Source of the DNA: Methanobacteriota archaeon
Lineage (GTDB): Archaea > Halobacteriota > Methanomicrobia > Methanomicrobiales > Methanoculleaceae
Direction of reading: 5' to 3'
DNA: 64,000 bases
NCBI GenBank assembly: GCA_016841955.1
Contig: JAENYE010000001.1
Span: 632,025 to 696,024 of the forward strand
Shown piece after piece: positions 1-7,044 of this stretch (its first letter is position 1; each line of letters starts with the position of its first letter). Under the pieces are notes generated by a model. The model saw nothing but the letters and a program-made list of their open reading frames with translations, was not told where the DNA came from and did not search any database. The position numbers and the translations under genes were made by a program.

Positions 1-1714
1 GGCCGTTCACCTGGCCGACCTTCTCCCCCTCGGTCTCGATGAGGAAGATTCCCCGCCGGATATACTCCTCGATCTTCTCCTGGATCAGGTTCGAGCGGTA
101 GACCTTCTCCTCGATCGCCTTCGTGACGTGCTTTTTCTCGATGAGCTCCGCCCCGTCCCCCGCGGCGTAGAAGTTCGCCTCCCGGATGAGGTCCGCGACG
201 GCGGCGAACCGGGTCGAGAGTTTCTCCTTGTCCGCGGCGAGTCTCGAACCATACTCGATCACCCGGGCGATCGCCTCCCGGTCCAGGTGCCGGAGTTTCT
301 CCTCCCTGACGAGTGTGCACATGAAGTCGGCGTATTTCCCGGCGTTCTCGTCGCTCCTCTCCATCACGGTGTCGAAGTCGGCCTTGACCTTGAAGAGCTC
401 CTTGAAGTCGGTGTCCATCTGGTAGAGGAGCTGGTAGAGCATCGGGGTCCCGATGAGGGCCACCTTGATGTCGAGGGAGATGGGCTCGGGCTTGATGGTC
501 TTTGCCGTGATGAACCCCATCCGCTCTCCCGGCTCCTCGATGACGGCTTCTCCGGTCTTTAAGGCCGTCTTGAGCCCGTCCCAGGAGAGAGGGGCGCGCA
601 GGAGGTCTTCGACGCCGAGGATGAGGTAGCCGCCGTTGGCCTTGTGCAGCGAGCCCGGCCGGATCATCGTGAAGTCGGTCGTGAAGATCCCGAACTGGAC
701 CTCTTTTTCGATCTTCCCGAGGAGGTTCTGGAAGGTGGGGTTCTGCTCGAAGATTACCGGGGCGCCTGCCGTGCCGGCGTTGTCCACGATGACGTTCACC
801 TCATACTTCCGGAACGGGAGCTCCCGGATGAAGGCCTGGAACTGGGGCGGGGCGCCCGGCTGCTCGGGGACCCCGAGAAAGGCCTGGAGGTTCTCGAGGA
901 TGTCGTTCTGGACGGCGTCGATGTAGGCCGGGACCTCCGGGACGTCGGCATACTTCTCCTTGAGTTCGGCGACGAGGTTGCCTATCGCGTAGAGTGCGAT
1001 GTCGTGGTTCACGTTCTTGACCGCCTCCGCCCCCCGCCGCTCGATGTCCTGCACCTGCCGGAGCGTGCTCCGGAGTTCGGCGTTGAGGGCGTCCCGTCGC
1101 CGCTGGACCTCCGCCCGCACTTCATCGGGGAGGTTGATGAACTCCTCCTCGGGGACCGGCCTCCCGTTGATGACCGGGATGGTCAGGAGGCCGATGGGGC
1201 TCATCTGGATGACGAAGCCCGCCTCCTGGGCGCGCTGGTTGATCCGGGCAATGAGGTCGGTCCTGCTCCCCTGGAGCGACTGGAGGGTCTCGTCCCGCCG
1301 TTTGGCGTACTCCTCGCTCTCGAACGCCCGTGGGAGCGCCTGCCGGGCCTCCTCGATGAACCGCTTCACATGCTCCCTGAACCGGGGCCCCCTCCCTGCC
1401 GGGAGGGCGATGGCGTTGGGCTCGTACTGGTTCTCGAAGTTGTGGACGTAAACCCAGTCGCTCGCCCGGGATTTGGTCTTCGCGAGTTCGTCGAGGAAAC
1501 TCCGGACGGCCCTCATCCGCCCGGTGCCCTGGGCTCCCGCGGTGTAGACGTTGAACCCGGACTCCCCGATCTCGAGGCCGAACCGCAACGCCCGCAGGGC
1601 CCGCTCCTGGCCGATGATCTCTTCCAGCGGCCGCATCTCCCCGGTGCTGGCACACTCTACTTTTCCCGGCTCGTAGACGTTCCGGTACTCTCCGATATCC
1701 AAAGGCTGAACCAT
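1..1714 (-). CDS. LonB-like ATP-dependent protease, partial (C-terminus off the left edge)
   Basis: About 571 residues are visible. The N-terminal half is an AAA+ module of the Lon-related AAA_32 type. It has a variant P-loop near residues 59-67 (TAGAQGTGR, lacking the usual GKT/S), a long helical insertion at about residues 110-280, and a Walker-B-like stretch in LHKANGGYLILGVEDLL. The frame runs to base 1 and ends in VGQVNG, where the Lon Ser-Lys protease domain normally begins, so the catalytic dyad is not in the window. The start chosen is the ATG at 1714, preceded by GGTGAG. It is transcribed away from the NifX/MinD set at 1882. Family knowledge: such proteases degrade proteins in the cytoplasm; the substrate here is unknown. 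Confidence 0.85.
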   Translation of the reverse strand, partial: MVQPLDIGEYRNVYEPGKVECASTGEMRPLEEIIGQERALRALRFGLEIGESGFNVYTAGAQGTGRMRAVRSFLDELAKTKSRASDWVYVHNFENQYEPNAIALPAGRGPRFREHVKRFIEEARQALPRAFESEEYAKRRDETLQSLQGSRTDLIARINQRAQEAGFVIQMSPIGLLTIPVINGRPVPEEEFINLPDEVRAEVQRRRDALNAELRSTLRQVQDIERRGAEAVKNVNHDIALYAIGNLVAELKEKYADVPEVPAYIDAVQNDILENLQAFLGVPEQPGAPPQFQAFIRELPFRKYEVNVIVDNAGTAGAPVIFEQNPTFQNLLGKIEKEVQFGIFTTDFTMIRPGSLHKANGGYLILGVEDLLRAPLSWDGLKTALKTGEAVIEEPGERMGFITAKTIKPEPISLDIKVALIGTPMLYQLLYQMDTDFKELFKVKADFDTVMERSDENAGKYADFMCTLVREEKLRHLDREAIARVIEYGSRLAADKEKLSTRFAAVADLIREANFYAAGDGAELIEKKHVTKAIEEKVYRSNLIQEKIEEYIRRGIFLIETEGEKVGQVNG

Positions 1715-1881
1715 CAGTCTCACCACAGTTGCTGCAACTACACCGCAGGATGTCGCTCGCCCTAAAAAAGGTTCCCCGTTCCGGCACCGGATGGTACGAT
1801 AGGTGGTTTTAATTTATTTCGCGCATATGTGTAGTATGTTTGGATGCGGTTCCGCACGGGGCCGCAAGGATCGGTGAAATT

Positions 1882-2241
1882 ATGAGGATAGCGATTGCAC
1901 AGGACGGAAACCGGGTATCCGAACATTTCGGGCACTGTGAAGGGTATGCAATATTTGACGTTGAGGAGTCGATCATCTACCGGAGGGACGACCTCCCGAG
2001 TCCCGGCCACGAACCCGGGCGGCTCCCGGTCTTCCTCGCGGAGCACGGGGTCGACCTGATCATCGCCGGCGGGATGGGACCGCGGGCCGTCGAGATCTTC
2101 CACGAGAACGGCATCAATGTCCTCCTCGGCATCGGTGGAAACGTTGATTATATCGCACAGGACTACATTGCCGGCCGTCTCTCTCCCGGGAAGAGTTCCT
2201 GCCACCACGAAGACGGCGGCGAGTGCGACGGGGCACACTGA
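1882..2241 (+). CDS. NifX/NafY-type dinitrogenase iron-molybdenum cofactor biosynthesis family protein
   Basis: A 119-residue protein of the NifB/NifX/NafY fold (COG1433), with the N-terminal strand MRIAIAQDGNRVSEHFGHC and the central IIAGGMGPRAVEIF typical of the family. A short tail contains C-H-H and ECDGAH, possible metal ligands. Family members bind Fe-S or Fe-Mo cofactor precursors, but no nitrogenase genes are visible, so a general Fe-S or metal-cluster role is more likely. The start is the ATG at 1882 with GGTGA four bases upstream; an in-frame ATG at 1840 has no ribosome site. The stop lies two bases before the ferredoxin start, which suggests an operon. Confidence 0.85.
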   Translation: MRIAIAQDGNRVSEHFGHCEGYAIFDVEESIIYRRDDLPSPGHEPGRLPVFLAEHGVDLIIAGGMGPRAVEIFHENGINVLLGIGGNVDYIAQDYIAGRLSPGKSSCHHEDGGECDGAH

Positions 2242-2243
2242 GC

Positions 2244-2417
2244 ATGGCAGCGGTGGTTGACCCAGAGGTATGCACCGGGTGCGAGACGTGCGTGGCGGCC
2301 TGTCCTGCGGCCGCGGTCACCATGGAGGACGGCAGGGCGAAGGTCGACCCCGGGCTCTGCGTGGACTGCGGGACCTGCGTGGATGAGTGCCCTGCGGGCG
2401 CCATCTCGCTCGAATGA
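2244..2417 (+). CDS. 2[4Fe-4S] ferredoxin, short
   Basis: A 57-residue ferredoxin with two copies of C-x2-C-x2-C-x3-C: CTGCETCVAACP near residues 9-20 and CVDCGTCVDECP near 38-49. Both clusters are complete, so it should carry two [4Fe-4S] centres and pass electrons at low potential in the cytoplasm. It sits between two NifX-like genes and upstream of two ATPases that carry their own ferredoxin-like insertions, so it is a plausible electron partner of that set. An ATG at 2244 gives a compact N-terminus; an upstream in-frame start at 2223 would overlap the preceding gene. Confidence 0.85.
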   Translation: MAAVVDPEVCTGCETCVAACPAAAVTMEDGRAKVDPGLCVDCGTCVDECPAGAISLE

Positions 2418-2481
2418 CGCGGTAGCACCATCCATAGCATTATGCCCATATGAGTAAAAAGCACCAGAGGAGCGTATTAAC

Positions 2482-2823
2482 ATGATAGTTGGTATTACAG
2501 CACGTGCAGCAGGCACGGACGCCCCGGTCGAGCAGCGGTTCGGCCGGGCACCTTACTTCGTCTTCGTCGATACGGAGACGGGAAAATCCGAATCGATTAA
2601 GAATCCCCTCGTTGACGCTGCCGGCGGCGTCGGGCCCCGGGCGGTCCAGATGCTCGCGGAGCACGATGCGACGGTGGTCATCACCGGTCAGGTCGGCGGG
2701 AACGCCGCCCGGGCGCTCGAAGCGGGCGGGATCAAGGCGTACGCCTACCGCGGAAGCGGCAGCGTGGCCGATGCCCTCGCGGAGTATACCGCCGGGAACT
2801 TAAAGCCGCTCCCCCTCTCCTGA
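2482..2823 (+). CDS. NifX/NafY-type protein, second copy
   Basis: A 113-residue single-domain member of COG1433: MIVGITARAAG, VEQRFGRAPYFVFVD, then VGPRAVQMLAEHDATVVITG. It is shorter at the C-terminus than its neighbour at 1882 and lacks the Cys/His tail. It starts at ATG 2482 after a 64-base gap from the ferredoxin and ends 13 bases before the first MinD-type ATPase, so it is very likely co-transcribed with it. Proteins of this kind are close relatives of the orange protein (ORP) of sulfate reducers, which binds a mixed Mo-Cu-S cluster and is encoded next to COG1149 ATPases. Whether this one binds a metal cannot be read from the sequence. Confidence 0.82.
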   Translation: MIVGITARAAGTDAPVEQRFGRAPYFVFVDTETGKSESIKNPLVDAAGGVGPRAVQMLAEHDATVVITGQVGGNAARALEAGGIKAYAYRGSGSVADALAEYTAGNLKPLPLS

Positions 2824-2836
2824 AGCGGGATCCAGC

Positions 2837-3688
2837 ATGAAGATCGCGATTGCAAGCGGCAAAGGCGGTACCGGGAAGAGCACGGTGGCGGCGAACCTTG
2901 CCTTCACGCTCGCCCGCTCGCGCGAGGTGGCGCTCGTCGACTGCGATGTCGAGGAGCCGAACCTCCACCTCTTCTTCCCGGGTTCTGCCGTGGACGTGCC
3001 GGTGACGACGCCGGTCCCGGTGATCGATCTCGCCCGCTGCACCTTTTGCGGTGAGTGCGGGAAGTTCTGTCGCTTCGGGGCGCTCTCGGTCCTCAAAGAC
3101 CGCGTTATCCTCTTCCCGGAACTCTGTCATTCCTGTGGGGGATGCAGCCTCGTCTGCCCGCAGGGGGCTGTCGGGGAAGTCCCGCGTACCGTCGGCCGGG
3201 TGGCATGCTCCTGCTCGCTCCCCGCCCTCACGCTGATCAGCGGCGTCCTGAACGAAGGGGAGGTGCAGGCCCCGGCGATCATCCGGGCGGCAAAACTGCT
3301 CGCGGAAGGGCACCCGCTCACCCTCTACGACGCCTCCCCCGGGATCGCCTGCCCGGTGATCGAGACCCTCGAGGGGAGCGATGCCTGCGTTCTGGTCACG
3401 GAGTCGACGCCGTTCGGGCTGCACGACCTCCGCCTCGCGGCCGAAGTGGCGGAGAGGGTCGGCATTCCCGCCGGCGTCGTGATCAACCGGAGCGACGGAC
3501 AGGACGAGGCGACCCTCGACTTCTGCCGGGAGCGCGGGCTCCCTATTCTCATGACCGTCCCGTTCTCCCGGGAGATCGCCGCCGTCCAGAACCGGGGCGG
3601 GCTCATCTGCCGCGATCTTCCCGGGTGGGAGGAGCGGTTCGCCGGCCTCTTCGACGCGATCGTGAGGCTCGCGGGGGTGAGCCAGTGA
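2837..3688 (+). CDS. MinD-superfamily ATPase with inserted ferredoxin domain (COG1149), copy 1
   Basis: A 283-residue P-loop ATPase. The deviant Walker A is GKGGTGKST at residues 8-16 and the switch region is VDCDVEEPN. A two-cluster ferredoxin module is inserted at about residues 60-115: CTFCGECGKFC, then CHSCGGCSLVCP. An ASPGIACPVIETL segment follows, corresponding to the Walker B/switch II region of the Mrp/MinD family. These proteins couple ATP binding to Fe-S chemistry; in Desulfovibrio they are part of the ORP complex. The gene overlaps the next ATPase by four bases, GTGA, so the two are probably translated together and may form a heterodimer. Confidence 0.88.
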   Translation: MKIAIASGKGGTGKSTVAANLAFTLARSREVALVDCDVEEPNLHLFFPGSAVDVPVTTPVPVIDLARCTFCGECGKFCRFGALSVLKDRVILFPELCHSCGGCSLVCPQGAVGEVPRTVGRVACSCSLPALTLISGVLNEGEVQAPAIIRAAKLLAEGHPLTLYDASPGIACPVIETLEGSDACVLVTESTPFGLHDLRLAAEVAERVGIPAGVVINRSDGQDEATLDFCRERGLPILMTVPFSREIAAVQNRGGLICRDLPGWEERFAGLFDAIVRLAGVSQ

Positions 3689-4551
3689 TCCGGCTTGCGG
3701 TCGTGAGCGGCAAGGGCGGCACGGGAAAGACAATGGTGGCGGCGGCGCTCGCGGATATCAGTGGAGTGCCGCAGGTCCTCGTCGATTGCGACGTGGACGC
3801 CGCGAACCTGGAACTCCTCTTCGAACCCCGGCGGCTCACCACGGAAGAGTTCAGGGGGCTTGAGGCGGCCCGGATCGACCCTGAACGATGCCGCGACTGC
3901 GGGATATGCGCGGATCACTGCCGCTTCGGGGCAATCGTGCGCAACGACGCCTGGGAAGTGGAGGCCCTGCACTGCGAGGGCTGCGGTGTCTGCACCTACG
4001 TCTGCCCCACGGGAGCGGTCTCGATGGAGCAGCGCGTCTGCGGCGAGATCTACACCTCGGCGACGGACCGGGGGAACCTTGCCCATGCCCGGCTCTTCCC
4101 GGGCTCCGGGAACTCGGGGCTGCTCGTCACCGAGGTGAAGAAGCGGGCCGTGAGCCTTGCGGACGGCGCCGACCTGCTGCTCGCGGACGGCCCGCCGGGG
4201 ATAGGCTGCCCGCTGATCGCGACGATCGGCGGTATGGACGCGGTCCTCATCGTCACGGAGCCGGGAGTCTCCGCGCTCCACGATCTCGCAAGGCTGGTGA
4301 CGGTCTGCCGGCGGTTCGGCGTCCGGATCTTCGTCGCCATCAACCGGTTCGACCTCGCGGAGGATATCTGCGCCAGGATCGAGGACTACTGCAGGCAGGA
4401 GGAGATCCCGGTGGCAGGAAAGATCCCGTTCGACCCGCAGGTGATCGAAGCGGTGCGAGGCGGCCGCCCCGTGACCCGGAGCGAGTCCCCGGCGACGGAT
4501 GCTCTCCGGGCGCTCCGGGACGACCTCTTCTCTGAACTCGGGCTCCGGTGA
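3685..4551 (+). CDS. MinD-superfamily ATPase with inserted ferredoxin domain (COG1149), copy 2
   Basis: A 288-residue paralogue of the preceding ATPase, starting at a GTG inside the overlap GTGA. It keeps GKGGTGKTM as Walker A and VDCDVDAANLELLFEP. A ferredoxin insertion is present (CRDCGICADHCRFG and CEGCGVCTYVCPTG), and DGPPGIGCPLIATIGG marks the switch II region. The insertion is longer than in copy 1 because of a GEIYTSATDRGN stretch that precedes a Lys-rich segment. Paired paralogues of this kind are usual for the family. It is the last gene of the 1882-4551 unit and is followed by a 152-base gap with strong inverted repeats. Confidence 0.88.
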   Translation: MIRLAVVSGKGGTGKTMVAAALADISGVPQVLVDCDVDAANLELLFEPRRLTTEEFRGLEAARIDPERCRDCGICADHCRFGAIVRNDAWEVEALHCEGCGVCTYVCPTGAVSMEQRVCGEIYTSATDRGNLAHARLFPGSGNSGLLVTEVKKRAVSLADGADLLLADGPPGIGCPLIATIGGMDAVLIVTEPGVSALHDLARLVTVCRRFGVRIFVAINRFDLAEDICARIEDYCRQEEIPVAGKIPFDPQVIEAVRGGRPVTRSESPATDALRALRDDLFSELGLR

Positions 4552-4560
4552 GCCCGCTCT

Positions 4561-4671
4561 CCCGGGGTTGTCACGGTACCCCGGGACGCTCCGCTCCGGG
4601 GGAATTGGGTGCTGCCGGTGATCCGGCAAGAGTGTCTCGTGACTCTTCGGTCTCAACCGAAGACTCACTCT
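4561..4671. terminator. Nested inverted repeats between converging genes
   Basis: Three perfect inverted repeats fill the gap between the ATPase operon and the converging zinc-protein gene. Stems are 4561-4567/4579-4585 (7 bp), 4629-4634/4666-4671 (6 bp, outer) and 4645-4651/4656-4662 (7 bp, four-base loop). An alternative 6-bp stem, 4628-4633/4642-4647, competes with the outer pairing. No long T run follows on the plus strand. A two-way terminator is the simplest reading; a small structured RNA is possible. Confidence 0.5.
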
Positions 4672-4703
4672 AACGATTCTTGGAAAAAGAAGAATGTATT
4701 GGT

Positions 4704-4898
4704 TTAGAACCGGGGTTTTCTGTGCTTCGGGAGGCAGTCCTGGCAATACACGGGTCTGCCTTCGGTCGGCTTGAAGGGGACTTCGCACTCTTTCCCACAG
4801 TCTGAACAAACGGTCTTCGTCATTTCACGGGGCCCGCCGAAGTTCCTCGGTCCACCGAAATTTCTGTTTCCTCTGTTATAATCCATTGGATTGCTCAT
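4704..4898 (-). CDS. Small zinc-binding protein, CxxC-x17-CxxC type
   Basis: A 64-residue protein. The N-terminal third is low-complexity and Gly/Asn/Arg-rich, with a duplicated NFGGPR motif. The C-terminal part holds CSDC, exactly 17 residues, then CQDC, the signature of the CxxC-x17-CxxC zinc-domain family, and ends in a basic tail, KHRKPRF. Such small proteins are common in methanogens and are thought to bind nucleic acid or ribosomal components, but no function is established. It starts at ATG 4898 and converges on the MinD ATPase operon. Confidence 0.8.
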   Translation of the reverse strand: MSNPMDYNRGNRNFGGPRNFGGPREMTKTVCSDCGKECEVPFKPTEGRPVYCQDCLPKHRKPRF

Positions 4899-5105
4899 GC
4901 AGATAGAACACTGCCTGTAGAGTTGTGATTGGATAGTATATAAGGTACGTTACAGGCCCGGGGAGGTGCGGTGAGGGAGGCCGAGGGCGTCCCGGTTTGC
5001 TCCCCGGGCCGGGGGCTCTGCAGGGTTATCGGGCATGGGATGGCGATCGAACGGCAGCATTTCCATCGCGGACTTTTTCGGGTTTGGAATCCAACGGATG
5101 GAGAG

Positions 5106-6344
5106 ATGAAGACCCAGATCGAAGAGGCCCGGGAGGGGTCCATCACCCCCCGGATGGAAGCGGTCGCAGCGGCCGAAGGGATCGAGGCCGAAGTCCTCCG
5201 CTACTCCGTTGCCGTCGGCGAAGCAGTCATCATGACGCGAGGAGCGTGTTCGGTCGGCATCGGCCGCGGGTTGCGAACGAAGGTCAACGTCAACCTCGGG
5301 ACCTCGACCTCCCGGGTTCATCTCGAAGAGGAGGTCGAGAAGGCCAGGATTGCCGGGCTGCACGGCGCGGACACCATCACCGACCTCTCCACCGGCGGCG
5401 ATATCACAGCGATCCGGCGTGCGATCTTTGCCGCCACCACTCTCCCGGTCACCACGGTGCCGGTCTACCAAGTCGCTGCCGAGATCGGCATCGATACTAT
5501 GACCGCAGAGGATATCCTCGCCACCATCAGGCATCAGGCAGAGGAGGGGGTCTCCTCGTTCGTCCTCCACGCCGTCAGCAGGGAGATGATCGACGCCGCC
5601 TGGGACGGGGAGCGGATCATGGGGGTCGTCTCGAAGGGCGGATCGATCACCGCCGCCTACATGCTCGCTCACGACGCTGAGAATCCCTTCGTCGAGCACT
5701 TTGATGAGATCCTCGCCATCCTCAGGGAACACGACATTGTTCTCTCCCTCGGCAATGCGATGCGGAGCGGGTGCATCCACGACGAGATGGACGAGGCCCA
5801 GAAGGGAGAGATGCGCTGGAACGCGCGGCTTGCCGCCTACGCCCATGAACGCGGCGTCCAGACGATCATCGAGGGGCTCGGCGGCCATGTCAGGGCCGAC
5901 CGGATCCCTGTCTACCTCCGGCATTACCGGGAGCACTCCCGCGCGCCGCTGTTTGTTGCCGGTCCTCTCCCCACCGACATTGCCGTCGGGTACGACCACA
6001 TCGCGGGGTGCGTCGGCGCAAGCATCGCAAGCGGCGCAGGCGCCGATTACCTCTGCTATCTCACACCGGCCGAGCACCTCGGCCTCCCGACCCCCGACCA
6101 GGTGCGGGAAGGGCTCATCGCTTTTAAGATCGCCGCTCATATCGGCGACTCGATCAAGTACGGCCCGGACAGCGAGGACCTCGCCCTCGCTCGTTCCCGC
6201 TCCCGCCTCGACTGGGATGGACAGATTGCCCATGCCATCGACCCGGAAACCGCAAGGGATCTCGCCCCCGAATCAGGGCCATGCACGATGTGCGGGGACT
6301 TCTGTGCGGTCGCCCTCATGAAGCGGCTCAGGGAGCAGAGGTGA
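5106..6344 (+). CDS. thiC: Phosphomethylpyrimidine synthase (ThiC family)
   Basis: A 412-residue radical-SAM enzyme of the ThiC family, which converts aminoimidazole ribotide to the hydroxymethylpyrimidine phosphate of thiamine. Visible family features are RGACSVGIGRGLRTKVNVNLG near the N-terminus, DLSTGGDI, SRGG-like segments including VSKGGSITAAYML, EGLGGHVRADRIP, and the C-terminal cluster-binding CTMCGDFC. The cluster motif is C-x2-C-x3-C, one residue shorter than the C-x2-C-x4-C of bacterial ThiC. Length is slightly below bacterial enzymes and normal for archaeal ones. The start is the ATG at 5106 with GGAG close upstream; an in-frame start at 4971 would add a 45-residue extension with no family character. 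It stands alone. Confidence 0.88.
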   Translation: MKTQIEEAREGSITPRMEAVAAAEGIEAEVLRYSVAVGEAVIMTRGACSVGIGRGLRTKVNVNLGTSTSRVHLEEEVEKARIAGLHGADTITDLSTGGDITAIRRAIFAATTLPVTTVPVYQVAAEIGIDTMTAEDILATIRHQAEEGVSSFVLHAVSREMIDAAWDGERIMGVVSKGGSITAAYMLAHDAENPFVEHFDEILAILREHDIVLSLGNAMRSGCIHDEMDEAQKGEMRWNARLAAYAHERGVQTIIEGLGGHVRADRIPVYLRHYREHSRAPLFVAGPLPTDIAVGYDHIAGCVGASIASGAGADYLCYLTPAEHLGLPTPDQVREGLIAFKIAAHIGDSIKYGPDSEDLALARSRSRLDWDGQIAHAIDPETARDLAPESGPCTMCGDFCAVALMKRLREQR

Positions 6345-6614
6345 GGGGGTATCTCCCTCTCCCGCACCGGCCCCCTCCGGAAGGAAAACACATGGTCGCG
6401 GGCGGTGCCACCATCCTTGTTACCGGGGGTCGTCCACGCATCGTGGTCTTGTGGAAAAATACCGGAGATTGCAAAAATTTGTGCTCGCCACCGCGATCCC
6501 ATTCGCTCCGGATCGGAACGCGGCGGTAATCGTAACGGGTTCCCCTCACCCCCACCGTGCCGGTGAGGGATCCCCAAAGTTTATGGGACGGCAGGTGACT
6601 CTCTCGCCCGGTGA

Positions 6615-6875
6615 ATGATGATGAATGGTTCCCGGCTGAAGTACATGGTCGAAGTCCTCAACGATGATGACGGCATCAAGCGCTACGGCCCGTTCAACGA
6701 GCAGAAAGCGCGTGAGTTCTTCGAGGTCGAGGAGAGCCTCGGTGGGACCGCCCGGATCGCACGGCTGGAGGAGGGGATCCGGGAGACGTGGAAAGTCATC
6801 ACCGAGTGCGGGGACTGGGGCGACCGCGAGGGAGGCCCTCCCGAAGCGAAGAGCGTGGAGGCACAACCGCGATAG
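6615..6875 (+). CDS. Conserved-looking hypothetical protein, 86 aa
   Basis: A soluble, charged 86-residue protein that begins MMMNGSRLKYMVEVLNDDDG and continues with a helix-rich segment, NEQKAREFFEVEESLG. It has no signal peptide, membrane helix or Cys motif. GGTGA lies just upstream of three consecutive ATG codons at 6615, 6618 and 6621, so any could be used. Codon choice (GC at third positions) matches neighbouring real genes. No family is recognised. Confidence 0.55.
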   Translation: MMMNGSRLKYMVEVLNDDDGIKRYGPFNEQKAREFFEVEESLGGTARIARLEEGIRETWKVITECGDWGDREGGPPEAKSVEAQPR

Positions 6876-7044
6876 GCGGCCCCTGACCGCCGAGATTTCG
6901 GGGGCGGTCCCCCGGTCCGGCGAGATGGACCGCTCGCCCGGTCGTGCGTTCTCCTCAACGTAGTCGAGCAACCTTCCGGCGACCTGCCAGTCGGCTGCAC
7001 CCGGTGAGCACAAAGCGCATATACTCCAACCCCGATAGCAGGGC

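Noticed and set aside
1122-1787. Long open frame on the minus strand overlapping the LonB-like gene
   Set aside because: It is a shifted frame of the protease gene: the protein is Arg/Gly/Pro-rich with no family features, while the other frame gives a clean AAA_32 protein.
1882-2823. Nitrogen fixation operon suggested by two NifX-like proteins
   Set aside because: No nifH, nifD, nifK, nifE, nifN or nifB is present; the family is widespread outside nitrogen fixation.
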